NCBI GenBank assembly: GCA_963696525.1
Contig: CAVOKO010000005.1
Coordinates: forward strand, 1-64,000
From: CAWBRT01 sp963696525
GTDB lineage: Bacteria > Acidobacteriota > Terriglobia > Terriglobales > Acidobacteriaceae
Direction: 5' to 3'
Length of the DNA stretch: 64,000 nucleotides
The notes beneath the pieces are model-generated. The model was not told the origin of the DNA. It worked only from the letters and a program-made list of their open reading frames with translations, and searched no databases. The translations under genes were made by a program, and so were the position numbers. Below, piece after piece: positions 35,142-44,368 of the stretch; the first letter of the stretch is position 1, and each line of letters begins with the position of its first letter.

Positions 35142-35744
35142 TTGATGAAGACAACGAACAACATAGTTCCGGGCCAGGGAGTGCCTGCTCCGCTCCCTGA
35201 AAACGTGGCTGGGCGCATCAGTCTGAAGCAGCTTTTTTGGGGGTTTCTGAAGATTGGGCTGCTGGGTTTCGGCGGTCTGGCTCCGGTGGCGCACCATGTC
35301 ATTGTCGAGGATCGCGCCTGGCTCACCGAACAGGAATATGCATCCCTGCTGGGCCTCGGACAGATACTGCCTGGGGGCAACATCATCAATCTCGCGGTGA
35401 TCATGGGAGACCGGTTCCAGGGGATCTGGGGATCTCTAACCGCTCTCGCCGCATTGATGGCAATGCCGCTGGTCATCCTGATGGCATTGGCGCTGCTCTA
35501 CGAAAGGTTCGCGGGACTGGCGGTGGTGCGTACCGCCATCGGGGGTTCAGCCGCCGTGGCTGCCGGTTTAGTAATCGGCACGGCGGGCAAGATCCTGTGG
35601 AAGCTTCGTCTGTCCTGGGTCGGGCTCTTGTTTGCGGCCGTGGCCTTTGCCGCGGTCGGGCTGCTGCAACTGTCCCTGGTTCCCGTCCTCGTCGTGTTGG
35701 CTCCGCTCAGCGTTGGGGTCGCCTATACGAGGCGCCGGAAATGA
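35142..35744 (+). CDS. CHR-family (chromate-type) transporter, N-terminal-half protein
   Basis: 200 residues, one CHR domain. LKQLFWGFLKIGLLGFGGLAP near residue 30 and LGLGQILPGGNIINLAVIMG match the signature regions, with about six hydrophobic segments. Full-length ChrA proteins hold two such domains; here the second is a separate gene whose ATG overlaps this stop codon by 4 bp (ATGA at 35741-35744). Paired short-chain CHR proteins of this kind act together in opposite membrane orientation. The substrate may be chromate or another oxyanion. Confidence 0.88.
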   Translation: MMKTTNNIVPGQGVPAPLPENVAGRISLKQLFWGFLKIGLLGFGGLAPVAHHVIVEDRAWLTEQEYASLLGLGQILPGGNIINLAVIMGDRFQGIWGSLTALAALMAMPLVILMALALLYERFAGLAVVRTAIGGSAAVAAGLVIGTAGKILWKLRLSWVGLLFAAVAFAAVGLLQLSLVPVLVVLAPLSVGVAYTRRRK

Positions 35745-36283
35745 AAAACCATGTGCTGTGGCAAATCGCGTTAACCTTTGCCTCGTTGTCCCTGGTTGCC
35801 ATGGGAGGGGCCAATGCTGTCGTTCCCGAAATCCATCGGCAGATCGTGGGCGCGCATGGCTGGATGAATGATGCGACGTTTGCGCAGTTGTTCGCGATTG
35901 CGCAGGCCGCGCCCGGGCCGAATATTCTGCTGGCCTCGTTGATCGGTTGGCGCATAGCCGGTATGGCCGGCTTGGCGGTCGCAACCCTGGGCATGATTGT
36001 GCCGTCTTCGCTGCTCGCGTTTACGGTCGGCCGCCTGGTCAACCGCTTGGCCGACGCTCCCTGGATTAGCGTGACAAAGGCTGGCTTGGTGCCAATCGCC
36101 GTCGGACTGATCATGGCCGGCGGCATGGTGATGGCACGGGCCGCGGTTCACAGTGTGTTCTCACTCACGATTACGGTTGGAGCGACAATTTTCGTGCTAT
36201 GTTGCGAGCGCAACCCGCTTTGGGCGCTTGCCGGCGGCACGATCATCAGCTTGCTTGGCTTGTGGGGTGGCGTAATCCAGTAG
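35741..36283 (+). CDS. CHR-family (chromate-type) transporter, C-terminal-half protein
   Basis: 180 residues. SLVAMGGANAVVPEIHRQIV and FAIAQAAPGPNILLASLIGW are the counterparts of the motifs in the preceding gene. About six membrane segments. The 4-bp ATGA overlap shows tight coupling, and the two products should form the heterodimeric transporter. A periplasmic binding-protein gene follows after 20 bp, though CHR transporters do not need one. Confidence 0.88.
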   Translation: MKNHVLWQIALTFASLSLVAMGGANAVVPEIHRQIVGAHGWMNDATFAQLFAIAQAAPGPNILLASLIGWRIAGMAGLAVATLGMIVPSSLLAFTVGRLVNRLADAPWISVTKAGLVPIAVGLIMAGGMVMARAAVHSVFSLTITVGATIFVLCCERNPLWALAGGTIISLLGLWGGVIQ

Positions 36284-36303
36284 GGTAGATGGAACGAAGC
36301 GAT

Positions 36304-37260
36304 ATGCGAAAAGTCATTTTGATTCTCATGGCAGCGTTGACCTTTGGAACTGCAACAGCAGTGGCGTCACCTCAACAACCGGTCATCGCGGTATTCACCA
36401 AGAATTTCACCAACCCTGCTTACGAAGCCGCCAGAGTGGCCGCCGATCGGGTGGCGCGCGAGTTCGGGGCAAAGACTATCCACTACGTGCCGGAAAAGCC
36501 AGACAATGTTGAGCAACAGAAACTGCTGGTGGAAAAGGCGCTGAAGGATCGTCCCGATATCGTTCTCTTCACGCCGGTGGACGACGTGGCGATGATTGGC
36601 GATTTGGCGAAATTCGCCGCGGCTAAAATACCGGTGGTTCTGTTCATTAACCAGATGCCGGGCCAGTTCGTGACTTTCGTCGGCTCCGACGATGTGGAAG
36701 TAGGTTATCTGGGCGCGAAGGCCCTATTCCAGGCACTGGGAGGCAAAGGCCCAGTGGTTGCCATCGAGGGCAATCCTGCTGCCCCGACCAGTCGGGATCG
36801 TGTTAAGGGCATGAAGCGCGCGCTAGCTGAATACCCGGGGATCCAATTGCTGGATTCCGGTATCGGCATGTATCAGCGCCCTGAGTCCAAAAAACTGGTA
36901 GCCGGAATGCTTTTGAAGCATCCGCGGATCGACGGCATCTGGACCGCGAACGATGTCATGGCATATGGCGCGCTCGACGCCCTGGGCGAGGCCAGCCGCA
37001 CGGCGAAGGTTGTCGGCGCCAATGGCCTGGACGATGCGATTAAGCTGATCGCAGACGGGGTCATGCTGGCGAGTGTCGACTTCAGCTCGTTCAAGCTGGC
37101 CTGCGTGGCGACTGAAGCTGCGATTCGCTACCTCAGGGGAGAAACCGTGCCGAAGGCGATTCAAGTGCCAGTGCTGCTGATCGATCAGTCAAACTATCAA
37201 GCCTTCAAAACGCCGATCGCGCAAAGATCCTGCCCGGCATGGGCGGAGTTGGTGCATTAA
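36304..37260 (+). CDS. ABC-type sugar-binding protein (ribose-binding-like, PBP type I)
   Basis: 318 residues from ATG 36304 (another ATG lies 15 bp upstream). A Sec signal (KVILILMAALTFGTATAVAS) precedes a two-lobed ribose-binding-type fold: AVFTKNFTNPAYEAARVAAD at the N-lobe, GSDDVEVGYLGAKAL, then IEGNPAAPTSRDRVKGMKRAL and IWTANDVMAYGALDAL. It should bind a sugar or sugar-like ligand in the periplasm. No ABC ATPase or permease is encoded nearby, so it is an orphan receptor that may serve a distant transporter or a sensor. Confidence 0.88.
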   Translation: MRKVILILMAALTFGTATAVASPQQPVIAVFTKNFTNPAYEAARVAADRVAREFGAKTIHYVPEKPDNVEQQKLLVEKALKDRPDIVLFTPVDDVAMIGDLAKFAAAKIPVVLFINQMPGQFVTFVGSDDVEVGYLGAKALFQALGGKGPVVAIEGNPAAPTSRDRVKGMKRALAEYPGIQLLDSGIGMYQRPESKKLVAGMLLKHPRIDGIWTANDVMAYGALDALGEASRTAKVVGANGLDDAIKLIADGVMLASVDFSSFKLACVATEAAIRYLRGETVPKAIQVPVLLIDQSNYQAFKTPIAQRSCPAWAELVH

Positions 37261-37272
37261 GAGCGGTCTCCA

Positions 37273-37287
37273 CCCGCCCGTGGCGGG
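37273..37287. other. GC-rich hairpin between convergent genes
   Basis: CCCGCC/GGCGGG with a 3-nt loop lies in the 130-bp gap between the binding-protein stop and the stop of the convergent lactonase-like gene. It has no T-run; it may act as a weak bidirectional terminator. Confidence 0.3.
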
Positions 37288-37390
37288 GCGCTGATCCTCC
37301 GTTCACACCTGATCGTCTGCAACGGAGGTACCAGCACCAACGCTACGAGGGGCACACATGCAAAGGCGCAGTCGCCGTGGAAAATAAAGA

Positions 37391-38527
37391 TCAGTCGAAG
37401 CTGACGATCTCCACCCAGTTCGAGTCCCTGCCCGTCGGATACTTCTTCAGCAGCGTGAGCGCGCCGCTCCCGTCGATGGCGTAAACCGAGATCGTGTCCG
37501 ACAGCTCGCCGGTGACGACCATGTACTTGCCCTTGGGGTCGATGGCGAAGCCTCGCGGCTGCTTCTCGGTCGGCGTGCTCGACAGATAGGTGAGCTTACC
37601 GGTGGCGGCGTCGACGCTGAACGCGGCGATCGTGCTGCTAGTGCGCTCCACGGCGTAGAGGAACTTGCCGTCGGGCGTCAGGTGCAGATCGGCGGCCCAG
37701 ATGTCCTTCGACACATCGCGCGTGTCCTCGCCCAGCCCGACCGGGACGCGCGGCAAACCAGGCACCAGTTTGCTGTCCGGCGGCAGGACTTTGACTTCGC
37801 TCACAGGGGTGAGCAGGCCCATCTTCTGGTCCAGTGACAGGGTGGTGACCGTGCCGACCAACTCGCTCAGCAAATACACGAACTTGTTGTCGCTGGAGAA
37901 GATGATGTGGCGCGGGCCGGTCGAGGCCTTCATCAAAAGCACCGGCGGCGTGTTAGCCGTCAGCTTGCCGGTCTTCGGATTGAAAACGAACTGGAAGACC
38001 TCGTCGCTGCCAAGGTGTGGAACGAAGACGTACCGGTTGGTGTTGTCGATTCTGATGGAGTGTGCATTGCGGGCCGTCGGGATCACCTGCAGAGGCTCGG
38101 AAATCTTGCCGTCTTTGCCGATGGCGTTGACGCTGACCAGGTTGGCGCCGTAGCCCGCACCGAACAGATACCGCCCAGTCTTGTCCGTAGAGATGTATGG
38201 AAAACTCTCGGCGAGTGGCGCCTTCGAAAGCTGCTTCAACGCGCCCGTCTTGGGGTCGATGGCGTAGGTAAACACTGAGAAGGGCTTGGTGCGGGCAGCG
38301 GCGAAGAGGTAATGCTTGTCCACACTAACGCACATCGGCATCACTAATTTCTGCGCCTCGACGCGCGCCCCAGGCGTTAACGTGCCGTCGCTTGCCAGCG
38401 CGTACATCCCGATGTTGCCGTCCTCTGCGTTCGAGACATAGACATAGGTTGCCGCGTGCGCGGCACACGCGACCATGATGAACGCCAACGAGGCGATCCC
38501 GGCAATCAGTTTGGCGAATGAAACCAT
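37391..38527 (-). CDS. secreted beta-propeller lactonase-family (6-phosphogluconolactonase-like) protein
   Basis: 378 residues from ATG 38527, chosen because GAAAGGGAAAA lies just upstream and a signal peptide (LIAGIASLAFIMVACAAHA) follows. The longer upstream frame is not protein-like. Repeated blades are visible (YVYVSNAEDGNIGMYAL, GRYLFGAGYGANLVSV, NRYVFVPHLGSDEVFQF, KFLYAVERTSSTIAAF, KYMVVTGELSDTISVY), giving a seven-bladed propeller of the lactonase/YVTN type. Cytosolic family members hydrolyse sugar lactones; an exported one may act on extracellular lactones or simply bind ligands. Monocistronic, converging with the orphan sugar-binding protein gene. Confidence 0.85.
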   Translation of the reverse strand: MVSFAKLIAGIASLAFIMVACAAHAATYVYVSNAEDGNIGMYALASDGTLTPGARVEAQKLVMPMCVSVDKHYLFAAARTKPFSVFTYAIDPKTGALKQLSKAPLAESFPYISTDKTGRYLFGAGYGANLVSVNAIGKDGKISEPLQVIPTARNAHSIRIDNTNRYVFVPHLGSDEVFQFVFNPKTGKLTANTPPVLLMKASTGPRHIIFSSDNKFVYLLSELVGTVTTLSLDQKMGLLTPVSEVKVLPPDSKLVPGLPRVPVGLGEDTRDVSKDIWAADLHLTPDGKFLYAVERTSSTIAAFSVDAATGKLTYLSSTPTEKQPRGFAIDPKGKYMVVTGELSDTISVYAIDGSGALTLLKKYPTGRDSNWVEIVSFD

Positions 38528-38837
38528 ATATTTTTCCCTTTCTACTATCGGACAGGTTGGACGGCCGAAGTGAGCACACGCGAGTCCGCTGCCGCCCGCA
38601 GCGTCCCGCGCGTAAATTCTGCACCATGCCGCACCTCCCGGCAAGACATTCCTCGATCGCCTCAATGGCAAGGCCAGAAATCGCTGTTGGCGGTCGCCAG
38701 GCGAACCAAAGGCGTGAGATGCCGCACCATGGATTCCCCGCCAAAGCCATGGCCAGATACTTCGCGATTGTGCCTTCGCACGGATCCAGAACTCGGCCAA
38801 TTTTTTCTTGCAATTGCCATGCACCTAATTTTAGTAT

Positions 38838-38872
38838 TTACTGCAGTAACACGAAATAATAAAACGTAACAT
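38838..38872 (+). promoter_or_regulatory. palindrome and GTAACA direct repeat upstream of the nickel-type TonB receptor region
   Basis: A perfect 12-bp palindrome TTACTGCAGTAA (38838-38849) overlaps GTAACAC (38846-38852). GTAACAT (38866-38872) repeats the half-site exactly 20 bp on. GTAACAC-type half-sites are reported for NikR in some deltaproteobacteria, but there in inverted orientation, so assignment as a NikR operator is tentative. The remainder of 38528-38910 shows no gene. Confidence 0.3.
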
Positions 38873-38910
38873 TGTATGGTTCTGCCCGCGGATGCTTCTA
38901 GGAGACCAAA

Positions 38911-39236
38911 GTGGAGCGAGGTTATTGGACAAAGTTGTCCAAATACCCAGTTGCAGTTTTGCTGTTCGTTTGCTTATCGCTCCCACTGTTTTCGCAGACG
39001 ATGATCTTAAGAGGCGGGTTACCGATCCTCAAGGCAACGCCCCGCCAAAGGCGTCGGTCCGGCTGCTCAACCATGACCGCGTCCTTGGACAAGTCACCAC
39101 TGGCGCGGATGGGCGGTTCCAGTTGCCCCCAGCCAACTCCGGACAGTTTGTTATCAAGGTTGAGGCTTCCGGATTCCGCCCCGTAACCCGTTCCGTCACC
39201 GTTCGTCCGGGCAATTCTTGTTCAGAGGTTCCTTAA
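38911..39236 (+). pseudogene. frameshifted N-terminal fragment of a TonB receptor-type protein (signal peptide plus carboxypeptidase-regulatory-like domain)
   Basis: From GTG 38911 one frame gives a Sec signal (KYPVAVLLFVCLSLPLFSQ). The next conserved part, DDLKRRVTDPQGNAPPKASV to FVIKVEASGFRPVTRSVTV, is in another frame. Restoring one base near 38999-39002 would join them. The joined product would be about 108 residues and stops 16 bp before the following intact TonB receptor, lacking plug and barrel. It is a decayed receptor copy or a frameshifted single-domain secreted protein. Confidence 0.65.
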
Positions 39237-39252
39237 CGAATGGGAGAACAAA

Positions 39253-41697
39253 ATGAGCGAGCTCAAAGAAATGAGGCCAAAGCGCTGGACGAAGGCACCC
39301 ATATACGCACTACTCGTATTACTGTTCTTATTGTTTTTTGTTCCCAGCCTTCTATTTGCCCAAGGAATCACTCAACTATCGGGAACTGTCGTTGACACGT
39401 CTGGCGGGGTGATCGCCGGGGCTACCGTGCAAGTCCGAAGCGCGAACGGCACTGTACAAATAACGAAACAGTCGGACGCGAACGGCTCCTTCATTATTTC
39501 TGGACTCTCGGCAGGTGATTATCGACTTGTGGTATCTAATCCCAATTTTGAGACCAAAGAAATCCCCGTCACCATAAGGACCACTGAGGCGCCGGCCCCG
39601 CTGCGCATCTCTCTGGCGCTGAACTCCGTGATCACCACCATAGAAGTGCAGGGCCGGGAGGATAGCCTCCTCGGAATTGCCACTTCCGCCGGCCAGATAA
39701 CGGTGGGCGCAGCAGAAATCCAAGATCGCCCGATTCTTCGTTCAGGAGAAGTTTTAGAGACGCTTCCCGGTCTCATCATCACTCAACATGCAGGCGGCGG
39801 CAAGGCCAACCAATATTTTCTTCGCGGCTTCAATCTCGACCACGGCACAGATTTCGCTATTTTCCTCGACGGTATGCCGCTTAACCTGCCGTCGCACGCG
39901 CACGGCGAGGGATACGCGGACATGAACACCGTCATCCCGGAGTTTGTGGAGCGGGTGGATGCCGAGAAGGGTCCTTATTACGCCGATGTCGGCAACTATG
40001 GCTCGGCTGGAAATGCCAATGTGGTGTTTTTCAAGACGCTGCCCGAGAACTTCATCAAGGTCGAAGGCGGCATGTATGGCTATGGGCGGGCCGTTGGCGG
40101 AGCATCGCAAAAGCTCGGCAAGGGCAATTTGCTGTACGGCGGAGAAGTGCATTACGACGACGGCCCGTGGACGCATCCGGATGCTTATAAAAAATTCAAC
40201 GGCCTGCTAACCTACAGCCGGGGCGGAGACGACAATGGTTTCAGCATCACGGCCCACGCTTACCATGGAAATTGGCACTCGAGCGATCAACTCCCCGTGA
40301 ACGCCATACCCCTGGTCGGTTTCTTCGGCGCACTGAACCCGACTGACGGAGGCAATTCCCAGCGTTATAGCTTGCAGTCTGAATGGCATCGCCAAGGCGC
40401 AAATTCCTTGACGAAAATCATGGCCTACGGATTTTATTATGATTTCGATTTATTTTCCGATTTTACTTACTACCTGACGGACCCCGTTCACGGCGACCAG
40501 TTCGAACAGAAGGATAAGCGCTGGGTGGGGGGGCTGGACGCACGTCACACGATTTCCAGCCAATGGCTCGGCCGCAAGATGGCAAATACGTTCGGCCTGC
40601 AGCTCCGCAACGATTGGGTCCACAACGGCCTTTACCAGACGGAAGATCGCATTCGCGTGGACAAAATTGATGCTGATCCAGATGCCTTCGGCGCCATTCT
40701 GCCCGCGACCACGCAAGCCGATCGCTTTACAGACACGCAGATAGGTTTTTATCTGGAGAATAAAATCCAGTGGGCGGGAAAATTCCGCACGGTCGCGGCC
40801 ATGCGCGGCGATGTGGGACACGTTGACGTCACCAGCCTGGTTACCCCGGCCAATACCGGTACGGCTACCAAGGTGCTGCCCAGCCCAAAATTAAGTTTGA
40901 TTTTCGGCCCGTGGGCCAAAACTGAGTTCTACGTACAGGGCGGATTCAGTTTCCACAGCAACGACGCGCGTGGCGCAACGCAAACGGTCGAACCAGTTTC
41001 AGCGGACTATCCTTTCCCCAATACGCCCGTCTCGCCAATTCCTCTCCTGATCCAAACCAAAGGCGCGGAAGTCGGCGTGCGCACTCTGGCCGTCCCACAT
41101 CTGCAAAGCACTCTTTCGTACTGGTATCTCCACAGTAATTCCGAACTGTTGCAGGATGGCGACACTGGAGGCACGGTTGCCTCAGAACAGCCGAGCAACC
41201 GCTATGGCTTCGAATGGGCAAACTACTACACGCCGCTGCAGCATTTGGCTTTTGATTTTGACATGGCGGACTCCCGCGCTCTTTTTACCGCATTAGACGG
41301 AGATGATGCGGCGCCGGGCAGCCCGGGTGGCAAGAATGTGCCCGAAGCGGTTGGGTGGGTGATTGCATCGGGCGCCACACTGCACGACCTTAAAGGCTTT
41401 TCGGCGAGTTTGCGCCTGCGCTACTTTGGCCCGCGCTATTTGACGTCCGACGGACTCTATCAGTCACACTTAACGGCGTTGCTCAACCTGGGGGCCAGTT
41501 ACAGAGTTAACAAGACATGGACCGTTTCGGCCGAAGTTTTGAATTTGCTGAACCGCCGCGATAGCGATATTGACTACGCCTACGAAGCCCGAATAGCGCC
41601 AACAGCCGCGCCGACATTCACAAACGTTTACCACCCCGTCGAACCGATTCAGGCGCGCTTCGGGTTACACTACACTTTCGGTTCGAATAAGTTATGA
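39253..41697 (+). CDS. TonB-dependent outer-membrane receptor, probable metal (nickel) uptake
   Basis: 814 residues. A signal segment (IYALLVLLFLLFFVPSLLFAQ) is followed by a carboxypeptidase-regulatory-like domain (LSGTVVDTSGGVIAGATVQV), a plug (ILRSGEVLETLPGLIITQHA, YFLRGFNLDHGTDFAIFLDG) and a 22-strand-type barrel ending in FGLHYTFGSNKL. His-rich NLPSHAHGEGYADMN in the plug is compatible with metal or metallophore binding. The nickel regulator nikR lies convergent 161 bp downstream, which makes nickel or a nickel chelate a reasonable ligand by context. A broken receptor N-terminus lies immediately upstream. Confidence 0.92.
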   Translation: MSELKEMRPKRWTKAPIYALLVLLFLLFFVPSLLFAQGITQLSGTVVDTSGGVIAGATVQVRSANGTVQITKQSDANGSFIISGLSAGDYRLVVSNPNFETKEIPVTIRTTEAPAPLRISLALNSVITTIEVQGREDSLLGIATSAGQITVGAAEIQDRPILRSGEVLETLPGLIITQHAGGGKANQYFLRGFNLDHGTDFAIFLDGMPLNLPSHAHGEGYADMNTVIPEFVERVDAEKGPYYADVGNYGSAGNANVVFFKTLPENFIKVEGGMYGYGRAVGGASQKLGKGNLLYGGEVHYDDGPWTHPDAYKKFNGLLTYSRGGDDNGFSITAHAYHGNWHSSDQLPVNAIPLVGFFGALNPTDGGNSQRYSLQSEWHRQGANSLTKIMAYGFYYDFDLFSDFTYYLTDPVHGDQFEQKDKRWVGGLDARHTISSQWLGRKMANTFGLQLRNDWVHNGLYQTEDRIRVDKIDADPDAFGAILPATTQADRFTDTQIGFYLENKIQWAGKFRTVAAMRGDVGHVDVTSLVTPANTGTATKVLPSPKLSLIFGPWAKTEFYVQGGFSFHSNDARGATQTVEPVSADYPFPNTPVSPIPLLIQTKGAEVGVRTLAVPHLQSTLSYWYLHSNSELLQDGDTGGTVASEQPSNRYGFEWANYYTPLQHLAFDFDMADSRALFTALDGDDAAPGSPGGKNVPEAVGWVIASGATLHDLKGFSASLRLRYFGPRYLTSDGLYQSHLTALLNLGASYRVNKTWTVSAEVLNLLNRRDSDIDYAYEARIAPTAAPTFTNVYHPVEPIQARFGLHYTFGSNKL

Positions 41698-41858
41698 AAA
41701 AGAAGTTTCGACCAATTGCATGACGTAGCCAAGTCCTCGCGGCATTAGGAATCTGAAACTGTCGACGTAGAACCTGGGCTGGCTATAGGGCTGACGATGT
41801 CTCTACTGACGTGGCATTCGACTGGCACGGCGTTCCGAGCGGTTGAGGCGCGCGGCCT

Positions 41859-42275
41859 TCACTTCAGAGCCTTGCCTGCCGAGGTCATTACCAGCTTGCC
41901 GTGTTTGACCCCGCGCAAGCTGAGCATGTGATCGGCCAGATGCTTCACCTCGCCGGCCGGCCCCTTCATAATGACCACTTCAAAGCAGTTTTGCTCATCG
42001 AGATGCACATGCGTCGCCGCCAGGACATTTCCATGATGGTGGTGTTGCGCCTGGGTCAGCTTTTCCGTCAGATCCGGTCGATGGTGGTCGTAAACCATGG
42101 AAAGGGTTGCAATAACCGGCTTGTTGCCGCTTACCTCATCGGCCACAAGCGCATCCCGTATAAGATCGCGCAGAGCTTCGGAGCGATTGCCGTAACCACG
42201 TTTGGCAATTAGCTTGTCAAAGCCCTCCAGTAATTCCCGTTCGATTGAAACACCGGTTCTGACCAGCTCCGCCAT
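41859..42275 (-). CDS. nikR: nickel-responsive transcriptional regulator NikR
   Basis: 138 residues, normal NikR length. The N-terminal ribbon-helix-helix (residues 1-45: VRTGVSIERELLEGFDKLI, NRSEALRDLIRDAL) binds DNA. The C-terminal ACT-like domain has the high-affinity square-planar Ni site: His89 and His91 in THVHLDEQNC, Cys97, and His from the HHHH cluster at 78-81 supplied by the partner subunit. In the cell it represses nickel uptake when nickel is abundant. Convergent with the TonB receptor, its likely target. Confidence 0.95.
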   Translation of the reverse strand: MAELVRTGVSIERELLEGFDKLIAKRGYGNRSEALRDLIRDALVADEVSGNKPVIATLSMVYDHHRPDLTEKLTQAQHHHHGNVLAATHVHLDEQNCFEVVIMKGPAGEVKHLADHMLSLRGVKHGKLVMTSAGKALK

Positions 42276-42809
42276 TTTCGCCTGCCTTCTAAGTTGCTGC
42301 TTGCCGCTTGGTTATTGTAAGAGCAAAAGATACCGCGATACCACTCACCGAGGCCGAATGCGGAACCCATCGCGGGCGAGTCGCGGATAGTCGGTGCCAC
42401 CAACAGGCCACATCCTGTCGAAGCAGTATTAACCCTCACCCTAAGCGAAAGACCAAGAGATTAGTGGGAATTAATATTCAAGGCCCACAAATTGCCTTTG
42501 TACTGGACAGTTGCCCCTCGCGGCCGGACGCCGATTGGAAGACGTACCTAACCTCATGGGAGCAAAGGCGGAACAAGCGACCGTGCCTGGCGGCGTGGGC
42601 TGGCCAGCAGAAAACTTCCGCGCGGGCACCATCAGGTTCCGGGGGATATGGAGAAAGTCACTCAAATTTTCAAGCGAAATTGAGGACGACCGGGTCGCCT
42701 CACGACGTTCTTGGGGGAAAGCCCCTGGAACGGTTGCTCCAAACGGTCTGCATGCTTACGGTGCGCGGGACAGGGAGCACAGAAACCAAGTTACGTCAGG
42801 AGCCGTTGC
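42276..42809. other. intergenic region upstream of the chemosensory cluster
   Basis: About 530 bp between nikR (leftward) and the first gene of the signalling cluster (rightward), expected to hold both promoters. Several open frames cross it, but none has a recognised domain. No clear -35/-10 or -24/-12 element was identified with confidence. Confidence 0.4.
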
Positions 42810-43949
42810 ATGCGGGATCGGGATGAAGATCAGCAGTCGAGAAGCCGTCCGCCCTTGGTTTTCGTCGTGGACGACGATCCGACCACGGTTTCCATACTCG
42901 AAAGTATCCTCAGAAGCGCCGGCTTTCAGACCGCCTCTGCCGGAAGCGTGTCCGGAGCTCTGGAATGCATCCCCCTACAGAATCCTGACTTGGTCCTGCT
43001 GGACGTCAACCTCACAGACGGTAGCGGATTTGAAGTTTGCCGTGCACTGCAGGCTGATCCGTCCACCTCGACCACGCCGATCCTGTTCATCTCCGCCCAG
43101 GAGGATGTATCGACGAAGGTACAGGGATTTGAGGCCGGCGGAGTTGACTACATCACCAAACCCTTGTCTGGAGCGGAAGTACTGGCTCGGGTACGCACCC
43201 ATCTGCGACTCAAACAAAGCCGGGAGCGCCTGATCGAACTGCAGGCGGAACACTTGCAGGGTCTGGCAGATGCGCAGATGAAACTGATGCCTCGTCCCGA
43301 GGATATGCCGCAAGCAAAGTTTCAGGTCTGTCTGCGCCAGGTGCTCGCCGCCGGGGGCGATTTCTACGATGTGATTCCTTCCAGCCATGGCTTGGTGGAC
43401 TATCTGGTTGCCGATGCCAGTGGGCATGACCTTGCGTCCTCGTTTTGGACGGCGGCGCTGAAGGCATTGGCGGCCGAGTATGCCGGTCCGATCCATTTGC
43501 CGCTGGAAATTGTGCGCGCCATTAACAGCACGCTCTGCCGTATTCTCCCTTCGGGAGCCTTTTTCACCCTTATTTATGCAAGCCTTAACCATAAGACTGG
43601 ACGCCTGTCGCTAGTCAGCGCAGGGCACCCTCCGCTCATCCTGGTTCACCCGGCGGCTGAAAGGCCGGTAAGTGTTGTACAGCTGGAAGGGGACGTGGTC
43701 GGGGCCTTCCAAGACGCGGTCTTCGGCTCCGCCGAACTTACAATCCAGCCGGGCGATCGGTTGTTCCTGTACTCCGACGGGCTGATAGAGACCGGCGGCA
43801 CTCACGAAGAGGGGATCAACCGCCTGGCGGAGGCGTGTCTGAACCGGCGGTCTTTACCGCTGGCGGAGCTTGTCCCCGCCGTAGTGGACGAAATCACCGG
43901 CGGCAGAACTGCGATCGACGACACCATACTTCTAGGGATCGAACGATGA
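42810..43949 (+). CDS. response regulator with PP2C-type (SpoIIE/RsbU) phosphatase output
   Basis: 379 residues from ATG 42810, with CAGGAG upstream. Residues 15-130 are a receiver domain (FVVDDDPTT acidic pocket, phospho-acceptor Asp in VLLDVNLTDGSGF, Lys in YITKPL). A short coiled linker (RERLIELQAEHLQGLADAQ) leads to a PPM/SpoIIE serine phosphatase domain with metal-binding Asp residues in GGDFYDV, VADASGHD and AIDDTILL. By analogy with RsbU/HsbR, phosphorylation of the receiver should switch on dephosphorylation of the STAS protein encoded two genes downstream. The stop overlaps the next start by 4 bp (ATGA), so this heads a coupled operon. Confidence 0.92.
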   Translation: MRDRDEDQQSRSRPPLVFVVDDDPTTVSILESILRSAGFQTASAGSVSGALECIPLQNPDLVLLDVNLTDGSGFEVCRALQADPSTSTTPILFISAQEDVSTKVQGFEAGGVDYITKPLSGAEVLARVRTHLRLKQSRERLIELQAEHLQGLADAQMKLMPRPEDMPQAKFQVCLRQVLAAGGDFYDVIPSSHGLVDYLVADASGHDLASSFWTAALKALAAEYAGPIHLPLEIVRAINSTLCRILPSGAFFTLIYASLNHKTGRLSLVSAGHPPLILVHPAAERPVSVVQLEGDVVGAFQDAVFGSAELTIQPGDRLFLYSDGLIETGGTHEEGINRLAEACLNRRSLPLAELVPAVVDEITGGRTAIDDTILLGIER

Positions 43950-44368
43950 AACTCTCTCCCCACCGATCTCCGACGAGCCTTTGCTGCACCATCGCGTCCC
44001 GCTTGACGGAGGTGGACAGCCTGTGCCGGAGCATCCGCATGTGGCTCAACGAGGCAGGTCTGGCGGCGAAGTGTTTCGCGGTCGAGTTGCTGGCGCGGGA
44101 GAGTCTGAATAACGCCCTCATTCATGGCAACAGCAGGAACGCCGGTAAAGCGATCCGGATGGAATTGCGCACGGGCCGGAAGTGGATTCGTTTGCAGGTG
44201 AGCGACGAAGGGCCGGGATTCAACTGGCGCAAGGGGCGCCATAGACGATGCGAATTGGAATCCGAGAGCGGTCGTGGCATGGCGCTTTTCGCGCATTATG
44301 CCGAGCAGGTTCGGTTCAACCGTTGTGGAAGCCAGATCACGCTCTGGCTCAGGAGAGACAGTAGATGA
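43946..44368 (+). CDS. anti-sigma-type serine kinase / HATPase domain protein (RsbW-like)
   Basis: 140 residues from ATG 43946. A single GHKL ATPase domain of the RsbW type: N-box AVELLARESLNNALIHGNS, G1 box VSDEGPGFNW, and a glycine-containing GRGMALF lid segment. In partner-switching systems such a protein phosphorylates the STAS antagonist and/or sequesters a sigma factor or other target. It overlaps both neighbours by 4 bp (ATGA on each side), so phosphatase, kinase and STAS protein are made together. No sigma factor is encoded in the cluster, so the sequestered target is unknown. Confidence 0.87.
   Translation: MKLSPHRSPTSLCCTIASRLTEVDSLCRSIRMWLNEAGLAAKCFAVELLARESLNNALIHGNSRNAGKAIRMELRTGRKWIRLQVSDEGPGFNWRKGRHRRCELESESGRGMALFAHYAEQVRFNRCGSQITLWLRRDSR

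Noticed and set aside
42511..43233. A longer upstream start for the PP2C response regulator, or a separate gene in this frame
   Set aside because: The receiver domain starts right after ATG 42810, which has a good ribosome-binding site. The extra frame has no domain.
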